A stretch of 64,000 nucleotides of DNA from Osmia lignaria lignaria (taxonomy: Eukaryota > Arthropoda > Insecta > Hymenoptera > Megachilidae): positions 434,001 through 498,000 of the forward strand of contig NW_027478170.1 in assembly GCF_051020975.1 (NCBI RefSeq), written 5' to 3'. Within the stretch, counting starts at the first letter, position 1, and the number at the start of each line of letters is the position of its first letter. Below, one piece after another: positions 10,624-23,181 of the stretch. The position numbers and the translations under genes were made by a program. The notes beneath the pieces were generated by a model, which was not told the origin of the DNA, searched no databases, and saw only the letters and a list, made by a program, of their open reading frames with translations.

Positions 10624-11589
10624 ACTTAATTCTCTACAAGAAAGGTCTCTAAACATTTTGCCATAGCTCGCTTCGTTTCCGAGATATTTGCAGATTTATC
10701 TCAAGGGAAGGGGCCTGACGGACATATTTCGAGATATTTCTTCTTCTTGTTGTTCTTCTTCTGCACAGCTAAGCTGGAAGTGGCATTTGCAGCTCGCAAT
10801 AGTGCAGAGTTATCTCAAAGAGAGGGGCCAAGGTGTTTCTGTATCTCTATTATGTTGGTGCGGCTTCGGAACTTTTAAATATCTTGATATATCTCGAGAA
10901 CTACGCATTTGATCAAAAAATATCATAGAAGATAAAAAGTAGGAAACTTAATTCTCTACAAAAAAGGTCTCTTAACATTTCGCCATAGCTCGCTTCGTTT
11001 CCGAGATATTTGCAGATTTATCTCAAGGGAAGGGGCCTGACGGACATATTTCGAGATATTTCTTCTTCTTGTTGTTCTTCTTCTGCACAGCTGAGCTGGA
11101 AGTGGCATTTGCAGGTCGCAATAGTGCAGAGTTATCTCAAAGAAAGTGGCCACGGTGTTTCTGTATCTCTATTATGTTGGTGCGGCTTCGGAACTTTTAA
11201 ATATCTTGATATATCTCGAGAACTACGCATCTGATCAAAAAATATCATAGAACGTAAAAAGTAGGAAACTTATTTCTCTACAAAAAAGGTCTCTTAACAT
11301 TTTGCCATAGCTCGCTTCGTTTCCGAGATATTTGCAGATTTATCTCAAGGGAAGGGGCCTGACGGACATATTTCGAGATATTTCTTCTTCTTGTTGTTCT
11401 TCTTCTGCACAGCTGAGCTGGAAGTGGCATTTGCAGGTCGCAATAGTGCAGAATTATCTCAAAGAAAGGGGCCACGGTGTTTCTGTATCTCTATTATGTT
11501 GGTGCGGCTTCGGAACTTTTAAATATCTTGATATATCTCGAGAACTACGCATCTGATCAAAAAATATCATACTACATAAAAAGTAGGAA
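10624..11589. repeat. 3-mer higher-order repeat (966 bp), copy 1
   Basis: Three monomers: one with AGAGAGGGGCC; one with ACATTTCGCCATAG and GAAAGTGGCCACGG; one with GCAGGTCGCAATAG and GCAGAATTATC. The same trio follows at 11590-12555. Private changes here are GCCAAGGTG near 10828, CGCATTTGATC near 10907 and TTATTTCTC near 11270. Confidence 0.88.
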
Positions 11590-12555
11590 ACTTAATTCTC
11601 TACAAGAAAGGTCTCTAAACATTTTGCCATAGCTCGCTTCGTTTCCGAGATATTTGCAGATTTATCTCAAGGGAAGGGGCCTGACGGACATATTTCGAGA
11701 TATTTCTTCTTCTTGTTGTTCTTCTTCTGCACAGCTAAGCTGGAAGTGGCATTTGCAGCTCGCAATAGTGCAGAGTTATCTCAAAGAGAGGGGCCACGGT
11801 GTTTCTGTATCTCTATTATGTTGGTGCGGCTTCGGAACTTTTAAATATCTTGATATATCTCGAGAACTACGCATCTGATCAAAAAATATCATAGAAGATA
11901 AAAAGTAGGAAACTTAATTCTCTACAAAAAAGGTCTCTTAACATTTCGCCATAGCTCGCTTCGTTTCCGTGATATTTGCAGATTTATCTCAAGGGAAGGG
12001 GCCTGACGGACATATTTCGAGATATTTCTTCTTCTTGTTGTTCTTCTTCTGCACAGCTGAGCTGGAAGTGGCATTTGCAGGTCGCAATAGTGCAGAGTTA
12101 TCTCAAAGAAAGTGGCCACGGTGTTTCTGTATCTCTATTATGTTGGTGCGGCTTCGGAACTTTTAAATATCTTGATATATCTCGAGAACTACGCATCTGA
12201 TCAAAAAATATCATAGAACGTAAAAAGTAGGAAACTTAATTCTCTACAAAAAAGGTCTCCTAACATTTTGCCATAGCTCGCTTCGTTTCCGAGATATTTG
12301 CAGATTTATCTCAAGGGAAGGGGCCTGACGGACATATTTCGAGATATTTCTTCTTCTTGTTGTTCTTCTTCTGCACAGCTGAGCTGGAAGTGGCATTTGC
12401 AGGTCGCAATAGTGCAGAATTATCTCAAAGAAAGGGGCCACGGTGTTTCTGTATCTCTATTATGTTGGTGCGGCTTCGGAACTTTTAAATATCTTGATAT
12501 ATCTCGAGAACTACGCATCTGATCAAAAAATATCATAGAACGTAAAAAGTAGGAA
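11590..12555. repeat. 3-mer higher-order repeat (966 bp), copy 2
   Basis: Repeats the three-monomer order of 10624-11589. Private changes include CCGTGATATTTG near 11969 and GTCTCCTAAC near 12256. The junction after the third monomer reads AGAACGTAAAAAG, whereas copy 1 has ACTACATAAAAAG, so the copies diverge at their right end. The next monomer (12556-12877) is another near-copy of the third. Confidence 0.88.
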
Positions 12556-12877
12556 ACTTAATTCTCTACAAAAAAGGTCTCTTAACATTTTGCCATAGCT
12601 CGCTTCGTTTCCGAGATATTTGCAGATTTATCTCAAGGGAAGGGGCCTGACGGACATATTTCGAGATATTTCTTCTTCTTGTTGTTCTTCTTCTGCACAG
12701 CTGAGCTGGAAGTGGCATTTGCAGGTCGCAATAGTGCAGAATTATCTCAAAGAAAGGGGCCACGGTGTTTCTGTATCTCTATTATGTTGGTGCGGCTTCG
12801 GAACTTTTAAATATCTCGATATATCTCGAAAACTACGCTTCTGATCAAAAAATATCATAGAACGTAAATTGTAGGAA

Positions 12878-15775
12878 ACATTATTCTCTACAAAAAAGGT
12901 CCCTTAACATTTTGCCATAGCTCGCTTGGTTTCCGAGATATTTGCAGATTTATCTCAAGGGAAGGGTCCTGATGGACATATTTCGAGATATTTCTTCTTC
13001 TTGTTGTTCTTCTTCTGCACAGCTGAACTGGAAGTGGCATTTCCAGCACGCAATCGTGCAGAGTTATCTCAATGAAAGGGGCCACGGTGTTTCTGTATCT
13101 CTATTATGTTGGTGCGGCTTCGGAACTTTTAAGTATCTTCATATATCTCGAGAACTACGCCTCTGATCGAAAAATATCATAGAACATAAAAAGTAGGAAA
13201 CTTAATTCTCTACAAAAAAGGTCTCTTAACATTTTGCCATAGCTCGCTTCGTTTCCGAGATATTTGCAGATATAACTCAAGGGAAGGGGCCTGACGGACA
13301 TATTTCGAGATATTTCTTCTTCTTGTTGTTCTTCTTCTGCACAGCTAAGCTGGAAGTGGCATTTGCAGCGCGCAATAGTGCAGAGTTATCTCAAAGAAAC
13401 GGGCCACGGTGTTTCTGTATCTCTATTATGTTGGTGCGGCTTCGGAACTTTTAAATATCTTGATATATCTCGAGAACTACGCATCTGATCAAAAAATATC
13501 ATACTACATAAAAAGTAGGAAACTTAATTCTCTACAAGAAAGGTCTCTAAACATTTTGCCATAGCTCGCTTCGTTTCCGAGATATTTGCAGATTTATCTC
13601 AAGGGAAGGGGCCTGACGGACATATTTCGAGATATTTCTTCTTCTTGTTGTTCTTCTTCTGCACAGCTAAGCTGGAAGTGGCATTTGCAGCTCGCAATAG
13701 TGCAGAGTTATCTCAAAGAAAGGGGCCACGGTGTTTCTGTATCTCTATTATGTTGGTGCGGCTTCGGAACTTTTAAATATCTTGATATATCTCGAGAACT
13801 ACGCATCTGATCAAAAAATATCATAGAACATAAAAAGTAGGAAACTTAATCCTCTACAAAAAAGGTCTCTTAACATTTTGCGATAGCTCGCTTCGTTTCC
13901 GAGATATTTGCAGATTTATCTCAAGGGAAGGGGCCTGACGGATATATTTCGAGATATTTCTTCTTCTTGTTGTTCTTCTTCTGCACAGCTGAGCTGGAAG
14001 TGGCATTTGCAGGTCGCAATAGTGCAGAGTTATCTCAAAGAAAGGGGCCACGGTGTTTCTGTATCTCTATTATGTTGGTGCGGCTTCGGAACTTTTAAAT
14101 ATCTCGATATATCTCGAAAACTACGCTTCTGATCAAAAAATATCATAGAACGTAAATTGTAGGAAACATTATTCTCTACAAAAAAGGTCTCTTAACATTT
14201 TGCCATAGCTCGCTTCGTTTCCGAGATATTTGCAGATTTATCTCAAGGGAAGGGGCCTGACGGACATATTTCGAGATATTTCTTCTTCTTGTTGTTCTTC
14301 TTCTGCACAGCTACGCTGGAAGTGGCATTTGCAGCGCGCAATAGTGCAGAGTTATCTCAAAGAAAGGGGCCACGGTGTTTCTGTATCTCTATTATGTTGG
14401 TGCGGCTTCGGAACTTTTAAATATCTTGATATATCTCGAGAACTACGCATCTGATCAAAAAATATCATACTACATAAAAAGTAGGAAACGTAATTCTCTA
14501 CAAGAAAGGTCTCTAAACATTTTGCCATAGCTCGCTTCGTTTCCGAGATAATTGCAGATTTATCTCAAGGGAAGGGGCCTGACGGACATATTTCGAGATA
14601 TTTCTTCTTCTTGTTGTTCTTCTTCTGCACAGCTAAGCTGGAAGTGGCATTTGCAGCTCGCAATAGTGCAGAGTTATCTCAAAGAGAGGGGCCACGGTGT
14701 TTCTGTATCTCTATTACGTTGGTGCGGTTTCGGAACTTTTAAATATCTCGATATATCTCGAAAACTACGATTCTGATCAAAAAATATCATAGAACGTAAA
14801 TTGTAGGAAACATTATTCTCTACAAAAAAGGTCTCTTAACATTTTGCCATAGCTCGCTTCGTTTCCGAGATATTTGCAGATTTATCTCAAGGGAAGGGGC
14901 CTGACGGACATATTTCGAGATATTTCTTCTTCTTGTTGTTCTTCTTCTGCACAGCTGAACTGGAAGTGGCATTTCCAGCACGCAATCGTGCAGAGTTATC
15001 TCAATGAAAGGGGCCACGGTGTTTCTGTATCTCTATTATGTTGGTGCGGCTTCGGAACTTTTAAGTATCTTGATATATCTCGAGAACTACGCCTCTGATC
15101 GAAAAATATCATAGAACATAAAAAGTAGGAAACTTAATTCTCTACAAAAAAGGTCTCTTAACATTTTGCCATAGCTCGCTTCGTTTCCGAGATATTTGCA
15201 GATTTATCTCAAGGGAAGGGGCCTGACGGACATATTTCGAGATATTTCTTCTTCTTGTTGTTCTTCTTCTGCACAGCTAAGCTGGAAGTGGCATTTGCAG
15301 CGCGCAATAGTGCAGAGTTATCTCAAAGAAAGGGGCCACGGTGTTTCTGTATCTCTATTATGTTGGTGCGGCTTCGGAACTTTTAAATATCTTGATATAT
15401 CTCGAGAACTACGCATCTGATCAAAAAATATCATACTACATAAAAAGTAGGAAACTTAATTCTCTACAAGAAAGGTCTCTAAACATTTTGCCATAGCTCG
15501 CTTCGTTTCCGAGATATTTGCAGATTTATCTCAAGGGAAGGGGCCTGACGGACATATTTCGAGATATTTCTTCTTCTTGTTGTTCTTCTTCTGCACAGCT
15601 AAGCTGGAAGTGGCATTTGCAGCTCGCAATAGTGCAGAGTTATCTCAAAGAGAGGGGCCACGGTGTTTCTGTATCTCTATTATGTTGGTGCGGCTTCGGA
15701 ACTTTTAAATATCTTGATATATCTCGAGAACTACGCATCTGATCAAAAAATATCATACTACATAAAAAGTAGGAA
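12878..15775. repeat. Six-monomer lag duplication (1,932 bp), second copy partial
   Basis: The monomer at 12878 and the one at 14810 share CTGAACTGG, CCAGCACGCAATCG, CTCAATGAAAGG and TTTTAAGTATCTT. This set of markers is rare elsewhere in the window. The two monomers after each also correspond (GCAGCGCGC, then GCAGCTCGC with ACAAGAAAGG before it). The repeat covers six monomers and then about three, and the match fades after about 15.7 kb. Confidence 0.65.
13200..13521. repeat. Monomer with ATATAACTC in the left duplication copy
   Basis: Here CAGATTTATCTC is CAGATATAACTC. This removes one TATCTC and puts a stop at the third codon of the 74-codon frame. Otherwise it is a typical GCAGCGCGCAATAG monomer. 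It also has GAAACGGGCC, as does the monomer at 9658. Confidence 0.78.
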
Positions 15776-17707
15776 ACTTAATTCTCTACAAGAAAGGTCT
15801 CTAAATATTTTGCCATAGCTCGCTTCGTTTCCGAGATATTTGCAGATTTATCTCAAGGGAAGGGGCCTGACGGACATATTTCGAGATATTTCTTCTTCTT
15901 GTTGTTCTTCCTCTGCTCAGCTAAGCTGGAAGTGGCATTTGCGGCTCGTACTAGTGCAGAGTTATCTCAAAGAAAGGGGCCACGGTGTTTCTGTATCTCT
16001 ATTATGTTGGTGCGGCTTCGGAACTTTTAAATATCTCGATATATCTCGAAAACTACGCTTCTGATCAAAAAATATCGTAGAACATAAATTGTAGGAAACA
16101 TAATTCTCTACAAAAAAGGTCTCTTAACATTTTGCCATAGCTCGCTTCGTTTCCGAGATATTTGCAGATATATCTCAAGGGAAGGGGCCTGACGGACATA
16201 TTTCGAGATATTTCTTCTTCTTGTTGTTCTTCTTCTGCACAGCTAAGCTGGAAGTGGCATTTGCGGCTCGCACTAGTGCAGAGTTATCTCAAAGAAAGGG
16301 GCCACGGTGTTTCTGTATCCCTATTATGTTGGTGCGGCTTCGGAACTTTTAAATATCTCGATATATCTCGAAAACTACGCTTCTCATCAAAAAATATCAT
16401 AGAACATAAATTGTAGGAAACTTAATTCTCTACAAAAAAGGTCTCTTAACATTTTGCCATAGCTCTCTTCGTTTCCGAGATATTTGCAGATTTATCTCAA
16501 GGGAAGGGGCCTGACGGACATATTTCGAGATATTTCTTCTTCTTGTTGTTCTTCTTCTGCACAGCTAAGCTGGAAGTGGCATTTGCAGCTCGCAATAGTG
16601 CAGAGTTATCTCAAAGAAAGGGGCCACGGTGTTTCTGTATCTCTATTATGTTGGTGCGGCTTCGGAACTTTTAAATATCTTGATATATCTCGAGAACTAC
16701 GCATCTGATCAAAAAATATCATAGAACATAAAAAGTACGAAACTTAATTCTCTACAAAAAAGGTCTCTCAACATTTTGCCATAGCTCGCTTCGTTTCCGA
16801 GATATTTGCAGATTTATCTCAAGGGAAGGGGCTTGACGGACATATTTCGAGATATTTCTTCTTCTTGTTGTTCTTCCTCTGCACAGCTAAGCTGGAAGTG
16901 GCATTTGCGGCTCGCACTAGTGCAGAGTTATCTCAAAGAAAGGGGCCACGGTGTTTCTGTATCTCTATTATGTTGGTGCGGCTTCGGAACTTTTAAATAT
17001 CTCGATATATCTCGAAAACTACGCTTCTGATCAAAAAATATCGTAGAACATAAATTGTAGGAAACATAATTCTCTACAAAAAAGGTCTCTTAACATTTTG
17101 CCATAGCTCGCTTCGTTTCCGAGATATTTGCAGATATATCTCAAGGGAAGGGGCCTGACGGACATATTTCGAGATATTTCTTCTTCTTGTTGTTCTTCTT
17201 CTGCACAGCTAAGCTGGAAGTGGCATTTGCGGCTCGCACTAGTGCAGAGTTATCTCAAAGAAAGGGGCCACGGTGTTTCTGTATCCCTATTATGTTGGTG
17301 CGGCTTCGGAACTTTTAAATATCTCGATATATCTCGAAAACTACGCTTCTCATCAAAAAATATCATAGAACATAAATTGTAGGAAACTTAATTCTCTACA
17401 AAAAAGGTCTCTTAACATTTTGCCATAGCTCTCTTCGTTTCCGAGATATTTGCAGATTTATCTCAAGGGAAGGGGCCTGACGGACATATTTCGAGATATT
17501 TCTTCTTCTTGTTGTTCTTCGTCTGCACAGCTAAGTTGGAAGTGGCATTTGCAGCTCGCAATAGTGCAGAGTTATCTCAAAGAAAGGGGCCACGGTGTTT
17601 CTGTATCTCTATTATGTTGGTGCGGCTTCGGAACTTTTAAATATCTTGATATATCTCGAGAACTACGCATCTGATCAAAAAATATCATAGAACATAAATT
17701 GTAGGAA
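15776..17707. repeat. 3-mer higher-order repeat (966 bp), two tandem copies
   Basis: Monomers at 15776, 16098 and 16420 match those at 16742, 17064 and 17386. Markers are TCCTCTGC with AAATATCGTAG (first), TATCCCTATT with GCTTCTCATC (second) and GCAGCTCGCAATAG with a CATCTGATC tail (third). Small differences remain, such as GGGGCTTGACGG near 16830 and TTCGTCTGCAC near 17519. The trio recurs at 18996-19961. Confidence 0.87.
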
Positions 17708-20250
17708 ACTTAATTCTCTACAAAAAAGGTCTCTTAACATTTTGCCATAGCTCTCTTCGTTTCCGAGATATTTGCAGATTTATCTCAAGGGAAGGGGCCT
17801 GACGGACATATTTCGAGATATTTCTTCTTCTTGTTGTTCTTCCTCTGCACAGCTAAGCTGGAAGTGGCATTTGCAGCTCGCAATAGTGCAGAGTTATCTC
17901 AAAGAAAGGGGCAACGGTGTTTCTGTATCTCTATTATGTTGGTGCGGGTTCGGAACTTTTAAATATCTTGATATATCTCGAGAACTACGCATCTGATCAA
18001 AAAATATCATAGAACATAAAAAGTAGGAAACTTAATTCTCTACAAAAAAGGTCTCTTAACATTTTGCCATAGCTCGCTTCGTTTCCGAGATATTTGCAGA
18101 TTTATCTCAAGGGAAGGGGCCTGACGGACATATTTCGAGATATTTCTTCTTCTTGTTGTTCTTCTTCTGCACAGCTAAGCTGGAAGTGGCATTTGCGGCT
18201 CGCACTAGTGCAGAGTTATCTCAAAGAAAGGGGCCACGGTGTTTCTGTATCTCTATTATGTTGGTGCGGCTTCGGAACTTTTAAATATCTCGATATATCT
18301 CGAAAACTACGCTTCTGATCAAAAACTATCATAGAACATAAATTGTAGGAAACTTAATTCTCTACAAAAAAGGTCTCTTAACATTTTGCCATAGCTCTCT
18401 TCGTTTCCGAGATATTTGCAGATTTATCTCAAGGGAAGGGGCCTGACGGACATATTTCGAGATATTTCTTCTTCTTGTTGTTCTTCTTCTGCACAGCTAA
18501 GCTGGAAGTGGCATTTGCAGCTCGCAATAGTGCAGAGTTATCTCAAAGAAAGGGGCCACGGTGTTTCTGTATCTCTATTATGTTGGTGCGGCTTCGGAAC
18601 TTTTAAATATCTTGATATATCTCGAGAACTACGCATCTGATCAAAAAATATCATAGAACATAAAAAGTAGGAAACTTAATTCTCTACAAAAAAGGTCTCT
18701 TAACATTTTGCCATAGCTCGCTTCGTTTCCGAGATATTTGCAGATTTATCTCAAGGGAAGGGGCCTGACGGACATATTTCGAGATATTTCTTCTTCTTGT
18801 TGTTCTTCTTCTGCACAGCTAAGCTGGAAGTGGCATTTGCAGCTCGCAATAGTGCAGAGTTATCTCAAAGAAAGGGGCCACGGTGTTTCTGTATCTCTAT
18901 TATGTTGGTGCGGCTTCGGAACTTTTAAATATCTCGATATATCTCGAAAACTACGCTTCTGATCAAAAAATATCGTAGAACATAAATTGTAGGAAACTTA
19001 ATTCTCTACAAAAAAGGTCTCTTAACATTTTGCCATAGCTCGCTTCGTTTCCGAGATATTTGCAGATTTATCTCAAGGGAAGGGGCCTGACGGACATATT
19101 TCGAGATATTTCTTCTTCTTGTTGTTCTTCCTCTGCACAGCTAAGCTGGAAGTGGCATTTGCGGCTCGCACTAGTGCAGAGTTATCTCAAAGAAAGGGGC
19201 CACGGTGTTTCTGTATCTCTATTATGTTGGTGCGGCTTCGGAACTTTTAAATATCTCGATATATCTCGAAAACTACGCTTCTGATCAAAAAATATCGTAG
19301 AACATAAATTGTAGGAAACATAATTCTCTACAAAAAAGGTCTCTTAACATTTTGCCATAGCTCGCTTCGTTTCCGAGATATTTGCAGATATATCTCAAGG
19401 GAAGGGGCCTGACGGACATATTTCGAGATATTTCTTCTTCTTGTTGTTCTTCTTCTGCACAGCTAAGCTGGAAGTGGCATTTGCGGCTCGCACTAGTGCA
19501 GAGTTATCTCAAAGAAAGGGGCCACGGTGTTTCTGTATCCCTATTATGTTGGTGCGCCTTCGGAACTTTTAAATATCTCGATATATCTCGAAAACTACGC
19601 TTCTCATCAAAAAATATCATAGAACATAAATTGTAGGAAACTTAATTCTCTACAAAAAAGGTCTCTTAACATTTTGCCTTAGCTCTATTCGTTTCCGAGA
19701 TATTTGCAGATTTATCTCAAGGGAAGGGGCCTGACGGACATATTTCGAGATATTTCTTCTTCTTGTTGTTCTTCTTCTGCACAGCTAAGCTGGAAGTGGC
19801 ATTTGCAGCTCGCAATAGTGCAGAGTTATCTCAAAGAAAGGGGCCACGGTGTTTCTGTATCTCTATTATGTTGGTGCGGCTTCGGAACTTTTAAATATCT
19901 TGATATATCTCGAGAACTACGCATCTGATCAAAAAATATCATAGAACATAAATTGTAGGAAACTTAATTCTCTACAAAAAACGTCTCTTAACATTTTGCC
20001 ATAGCTCGCTTCGTTTCCGAGATATTTGCAGATTCAGCTCAAAGGAACTGGCCTGACGGACATATTTCGAGATATTTCTTCTTCTTGTTGTTCTTCCTCT
20101 GCACAGCTAAGCTGGAAGTGGCATTTGCAGCTCGCAATAGTGCAGAGTTATCTCAAAGAAAGGGGCCACGGTGTTTCTGTATCTCTATTATGTTGGTGCG
20201 GGTTCGGAACTTTTAAATATCTTGATATATCTCGAGAACTACGCATCTGC
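16742..20250. repeat. 7-mer higher-order repeat (2,254 bp), about 1.5 copies
   Basis: Four monomers starting at 16742, 17064, 17386 and 17708 have counterparts exactly 2,254 bp later at 18996, 19318, 19640 and 19962. The rare GTGCGGGTTCGG occurs near 17943 and again near 20197, 2,254 bp apart. The 966-bp trio is therefore nested inside a seven-monomer unit. The second copy has since gained an S-type head at 20026. Confidence 0.8.
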
Positions 20251-23181
20251 TCAAAAAATATCATAGAACATAAAAAGTAGGAAACTTAATTCTCTACAAA
20301 AAAGGTCTCTTAACATTTTGCCATAGCTCGCTTCGTTTCCGAGATATTTGCAGATTTATCTCAAGGGAAGGGGCCTGACGGACATATTTCGAGATATTTC
20401 TTCTTCTTGTTGTTCTTCTTCTGCACAGCTAAGCTGGAAGTGGCATTTGCGGATCGCACTAGTGCAGAGTTATCTCAACGAAAGGGGCCACGGTGTTTCT
20501 GTATCTCTATTATGTTGGTGCGGCTTCGGAACTTTTAAATATCTTGATATATCTCGAGAACTACGCATCTGATCAAAAAATATCATAGAACATAAAAAGT
20601 AGGAAACTCAATTCTCTACAAAAAAGGTCTCTTAACATTTTGCCATAGCTCGCTTCGTTTCCGAGATATTTGCAGATTTATCTCAAGGGAAGGGGCCTGA
20701 CGGACATATTTCGAGATATTTCTTCTTCTTGTTGTTCTTCTTCTGCACAGCTAAGCTGGAAGTGGCATTTGCAGCGCGCAATAGTGCAGAGTTATCTCAA
20801 AGAGAGGGGCCACGGTGTTTCTGTATCTCTATTATGTTGGTGCGGCTTCGGAACTTTTAAATATCTTGATATATCTCGAGAACTACGCATCTGATCAAAA
20901 AATATCATAGAAGATAAAAAGTAGGAAACTTAATTCTCTACAAAAAAGGTCTCTTAACATTTCGCCATGGCTCGCTTCGTTTCCGAGATATTTGCAGATT
21001 CAGCTCAAAGGAACTGGCCTGACGGACATATTTCGAGATATTTCTTCTTCTTGTTGTTCTTCTTCTGCACAGCTAAGCTGGAAGTGGCATTTGCAGCGCG
21101 CAATAGTGCAGAGTTATCTCAAAGAGAGGGGCCACGGTGTTTCTGTATCTCTATTATGTTGGTGCGGCTTCGGAACTTTTAAATATCTTGATATATCTCG
21201 AGAACTACGCATCTGATCAAAAAATATCATAGAAGATAAAAAGCAGGAAACTTAATTCTCTACAAAAAAGGTCTCTTAACATTTTGCCATAGCTCGCTTC
21301 GTTTCCGAGATATTTGCAGATATATCTCAAGGGAAGGGGCCTGACGGACATATTTCGAGATATTTCTTCTTCTTGTTGTTCTTCTTCTGCACAGCTAAGC
21401 TGGAAGTGGCATTTGCGGCTCGCACCAGTGCAGAGTTATCTCAAAGAAAGGGGCCACGGTGTTTCTGTATCTCTATTATGTTGGTGCGGCTTCGGAACTT
21501 TTAAATATCTCGATATATTTCGAAAACTACGCTTCTGATCAAAAAATATCATAGAACATAAATTGTAGGAAACATAATTCTCTACAAAAAAGGTCTCTTA
21601 ACATTTTGCCATAGCTCGCTTCGTTTCCGAGATATTTGCAGATATATCTCAAGGGAAGGGGCCTGACGGACATATTTCGAGATATTTCTTCTTCTTGTTG
21701 TTCTTCTTCTGCACAGCTAAGCTGGAAGTGGCATTTGCGGCTCGCACTAGTGCAGAGTTATCTCAAAGAAAGGGGCCACGGTGTTTCTGTATCTCTATTA
21801 TGTTGGTGCGGCTTCGGAACTTTTAAATATCTTGATATATCTCGAGAACTACGCATCTGATCAAAAAATATCATAGAACATAAAAAGTAGGAAACTTAAT
21901 TCTCTACAAAAAAGGTCTCTTAACATTTTGCCATAGCTCGCTTCGTTTCCGAAATATTTGCAGATATATCTCAAGGGAAGGGGCCTGACGGACATATTTC
22001 GAGATATTTCTTCTTCTTGTTGTTCTTCTTCTGCACAGCTAAGCTGGAAGTGGCATTTGCGGCTCGCACTAGTGCAGAGTTATCTCAAAGAAAGGGGCCA
22101 CGGTGTTTCTGTATCTCTATTATGTTGGTGCGGCTTCGGAACTTTTAAATATCTCGATATATCTCGAAAACTACGCTTCTGATCAAAAAATATCATAGAA
22201 CATAAATTGTAGGAAACATAATTCTCTACAAAAAACGTCTCTTAACATTTTGCCATAGCTCGCTTCGTTTCCGAGATATTTGCAGATTCAGCTCAAAGGA
22301 ACTGGCCTGACGGACATATTTCGAGATATTTCTTCTTCTTGTTGTTCTTCCTCTGCACAGCTAAGCTGGAAGTGGCATTTGCAGCTCGCAATAGTGCAGA
22401 GTTATCTCAAAGAAAGGGGCCACGGTGTTTCTGTATCTCTATTATGTTGGTGCGGCTTCGGAACTTTTAAATATCTTGATATATCTCGAGAACTACGCAT
22501 CTGATCAAAAAATATCATAGAACATAAAAAGTAGGAAACTTAATTCTCTACAAAAAAGGTCTCTTAACATTTTGCCATAGCTCGCTTCGTTTCCGAGATA
22601 TTTGCAGATATATCTCAAGGGTAGGGGCCTGACGGACATATTTCGAGATATTTCTTCTTCTTGTTGTTCTTCTTCTGCACAGCTAAGCTGGAAGTGGCAT
22701 TTGCGGCTCGCACTACTGCAGAGTTATCTCAAAGAAAGGGGCCACGGTGTTTCTGTATCTCTATTATGTTGGTGCGGCTTCGGAACTTTTAAATATCTTG
22801 ATATATCTCGAGAACTACGCTTCTGATCAAAAAATATCATAGAACATAAATTGTAGGAAACATAATTCTCTACAAAAAACGTCTCTTAACATTTTGCCAT
22901 AGCTCGCTTCGTTTCCGAGATATTTGCAGATTCAGCTCAAAGGAACTGGCCTGACGGACATATTTCGAGATATTTCTTCTTCTTGTTATTCTTCTTCTGC
23001 ACAGCTAAGCTGGAAGTGGCATTTGCGGCTCGCACTAGTGCAGAGTTATCTCAAAGAAAGGGGCCACGGTGTTTCTGTATCCCTATTATGTTGGTGCGGC
23101 TTCGGAACTTTTAAATATCTCGATATATCTCGAGAACTACGCTTCTGATCAAAAAATATCATAGAACATAAATTGTAGGAA
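19962..23181. repeat. 10-mer higher-order repeat (3,220 bp), long copy
   Basis: Ten monomers beginning with an S-type monomer that has GTGCGGGTTCGG and CATCTGCTC. Then come GCGGATCGCAC with CTCAACGAAAGG, two GCAGCGCGC monomers, one with GATATATTTCGAAAAC, and five further marked monomers including GGGTAGGGGCC with CACTACTGCAG. The order restarts at 23182. The two GCAGCGCGC monomers (20606-21249) are absent from the second copy. Confidence 0.9.

Noticed and set aside
9990..15017. Minus-strand frames of 65 codons in the 10-15 kb region
   Set aside because: They are antisense shadows of the same repeat, opened by the CAGCTGAGC or CAGCTGAAC variant of that subfamily.
17943..17953. Possible RNA polymerase III B box (GGTTCGGAACT) in monomers near 17943, 20197 and 23417
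   Set aside because: About 8 of 11 positions fit, but the ancestral GCTTCGGAACT is present in most monomers, there is no convincing A box at the right distance, and no tRNA or SINE structure is visible.
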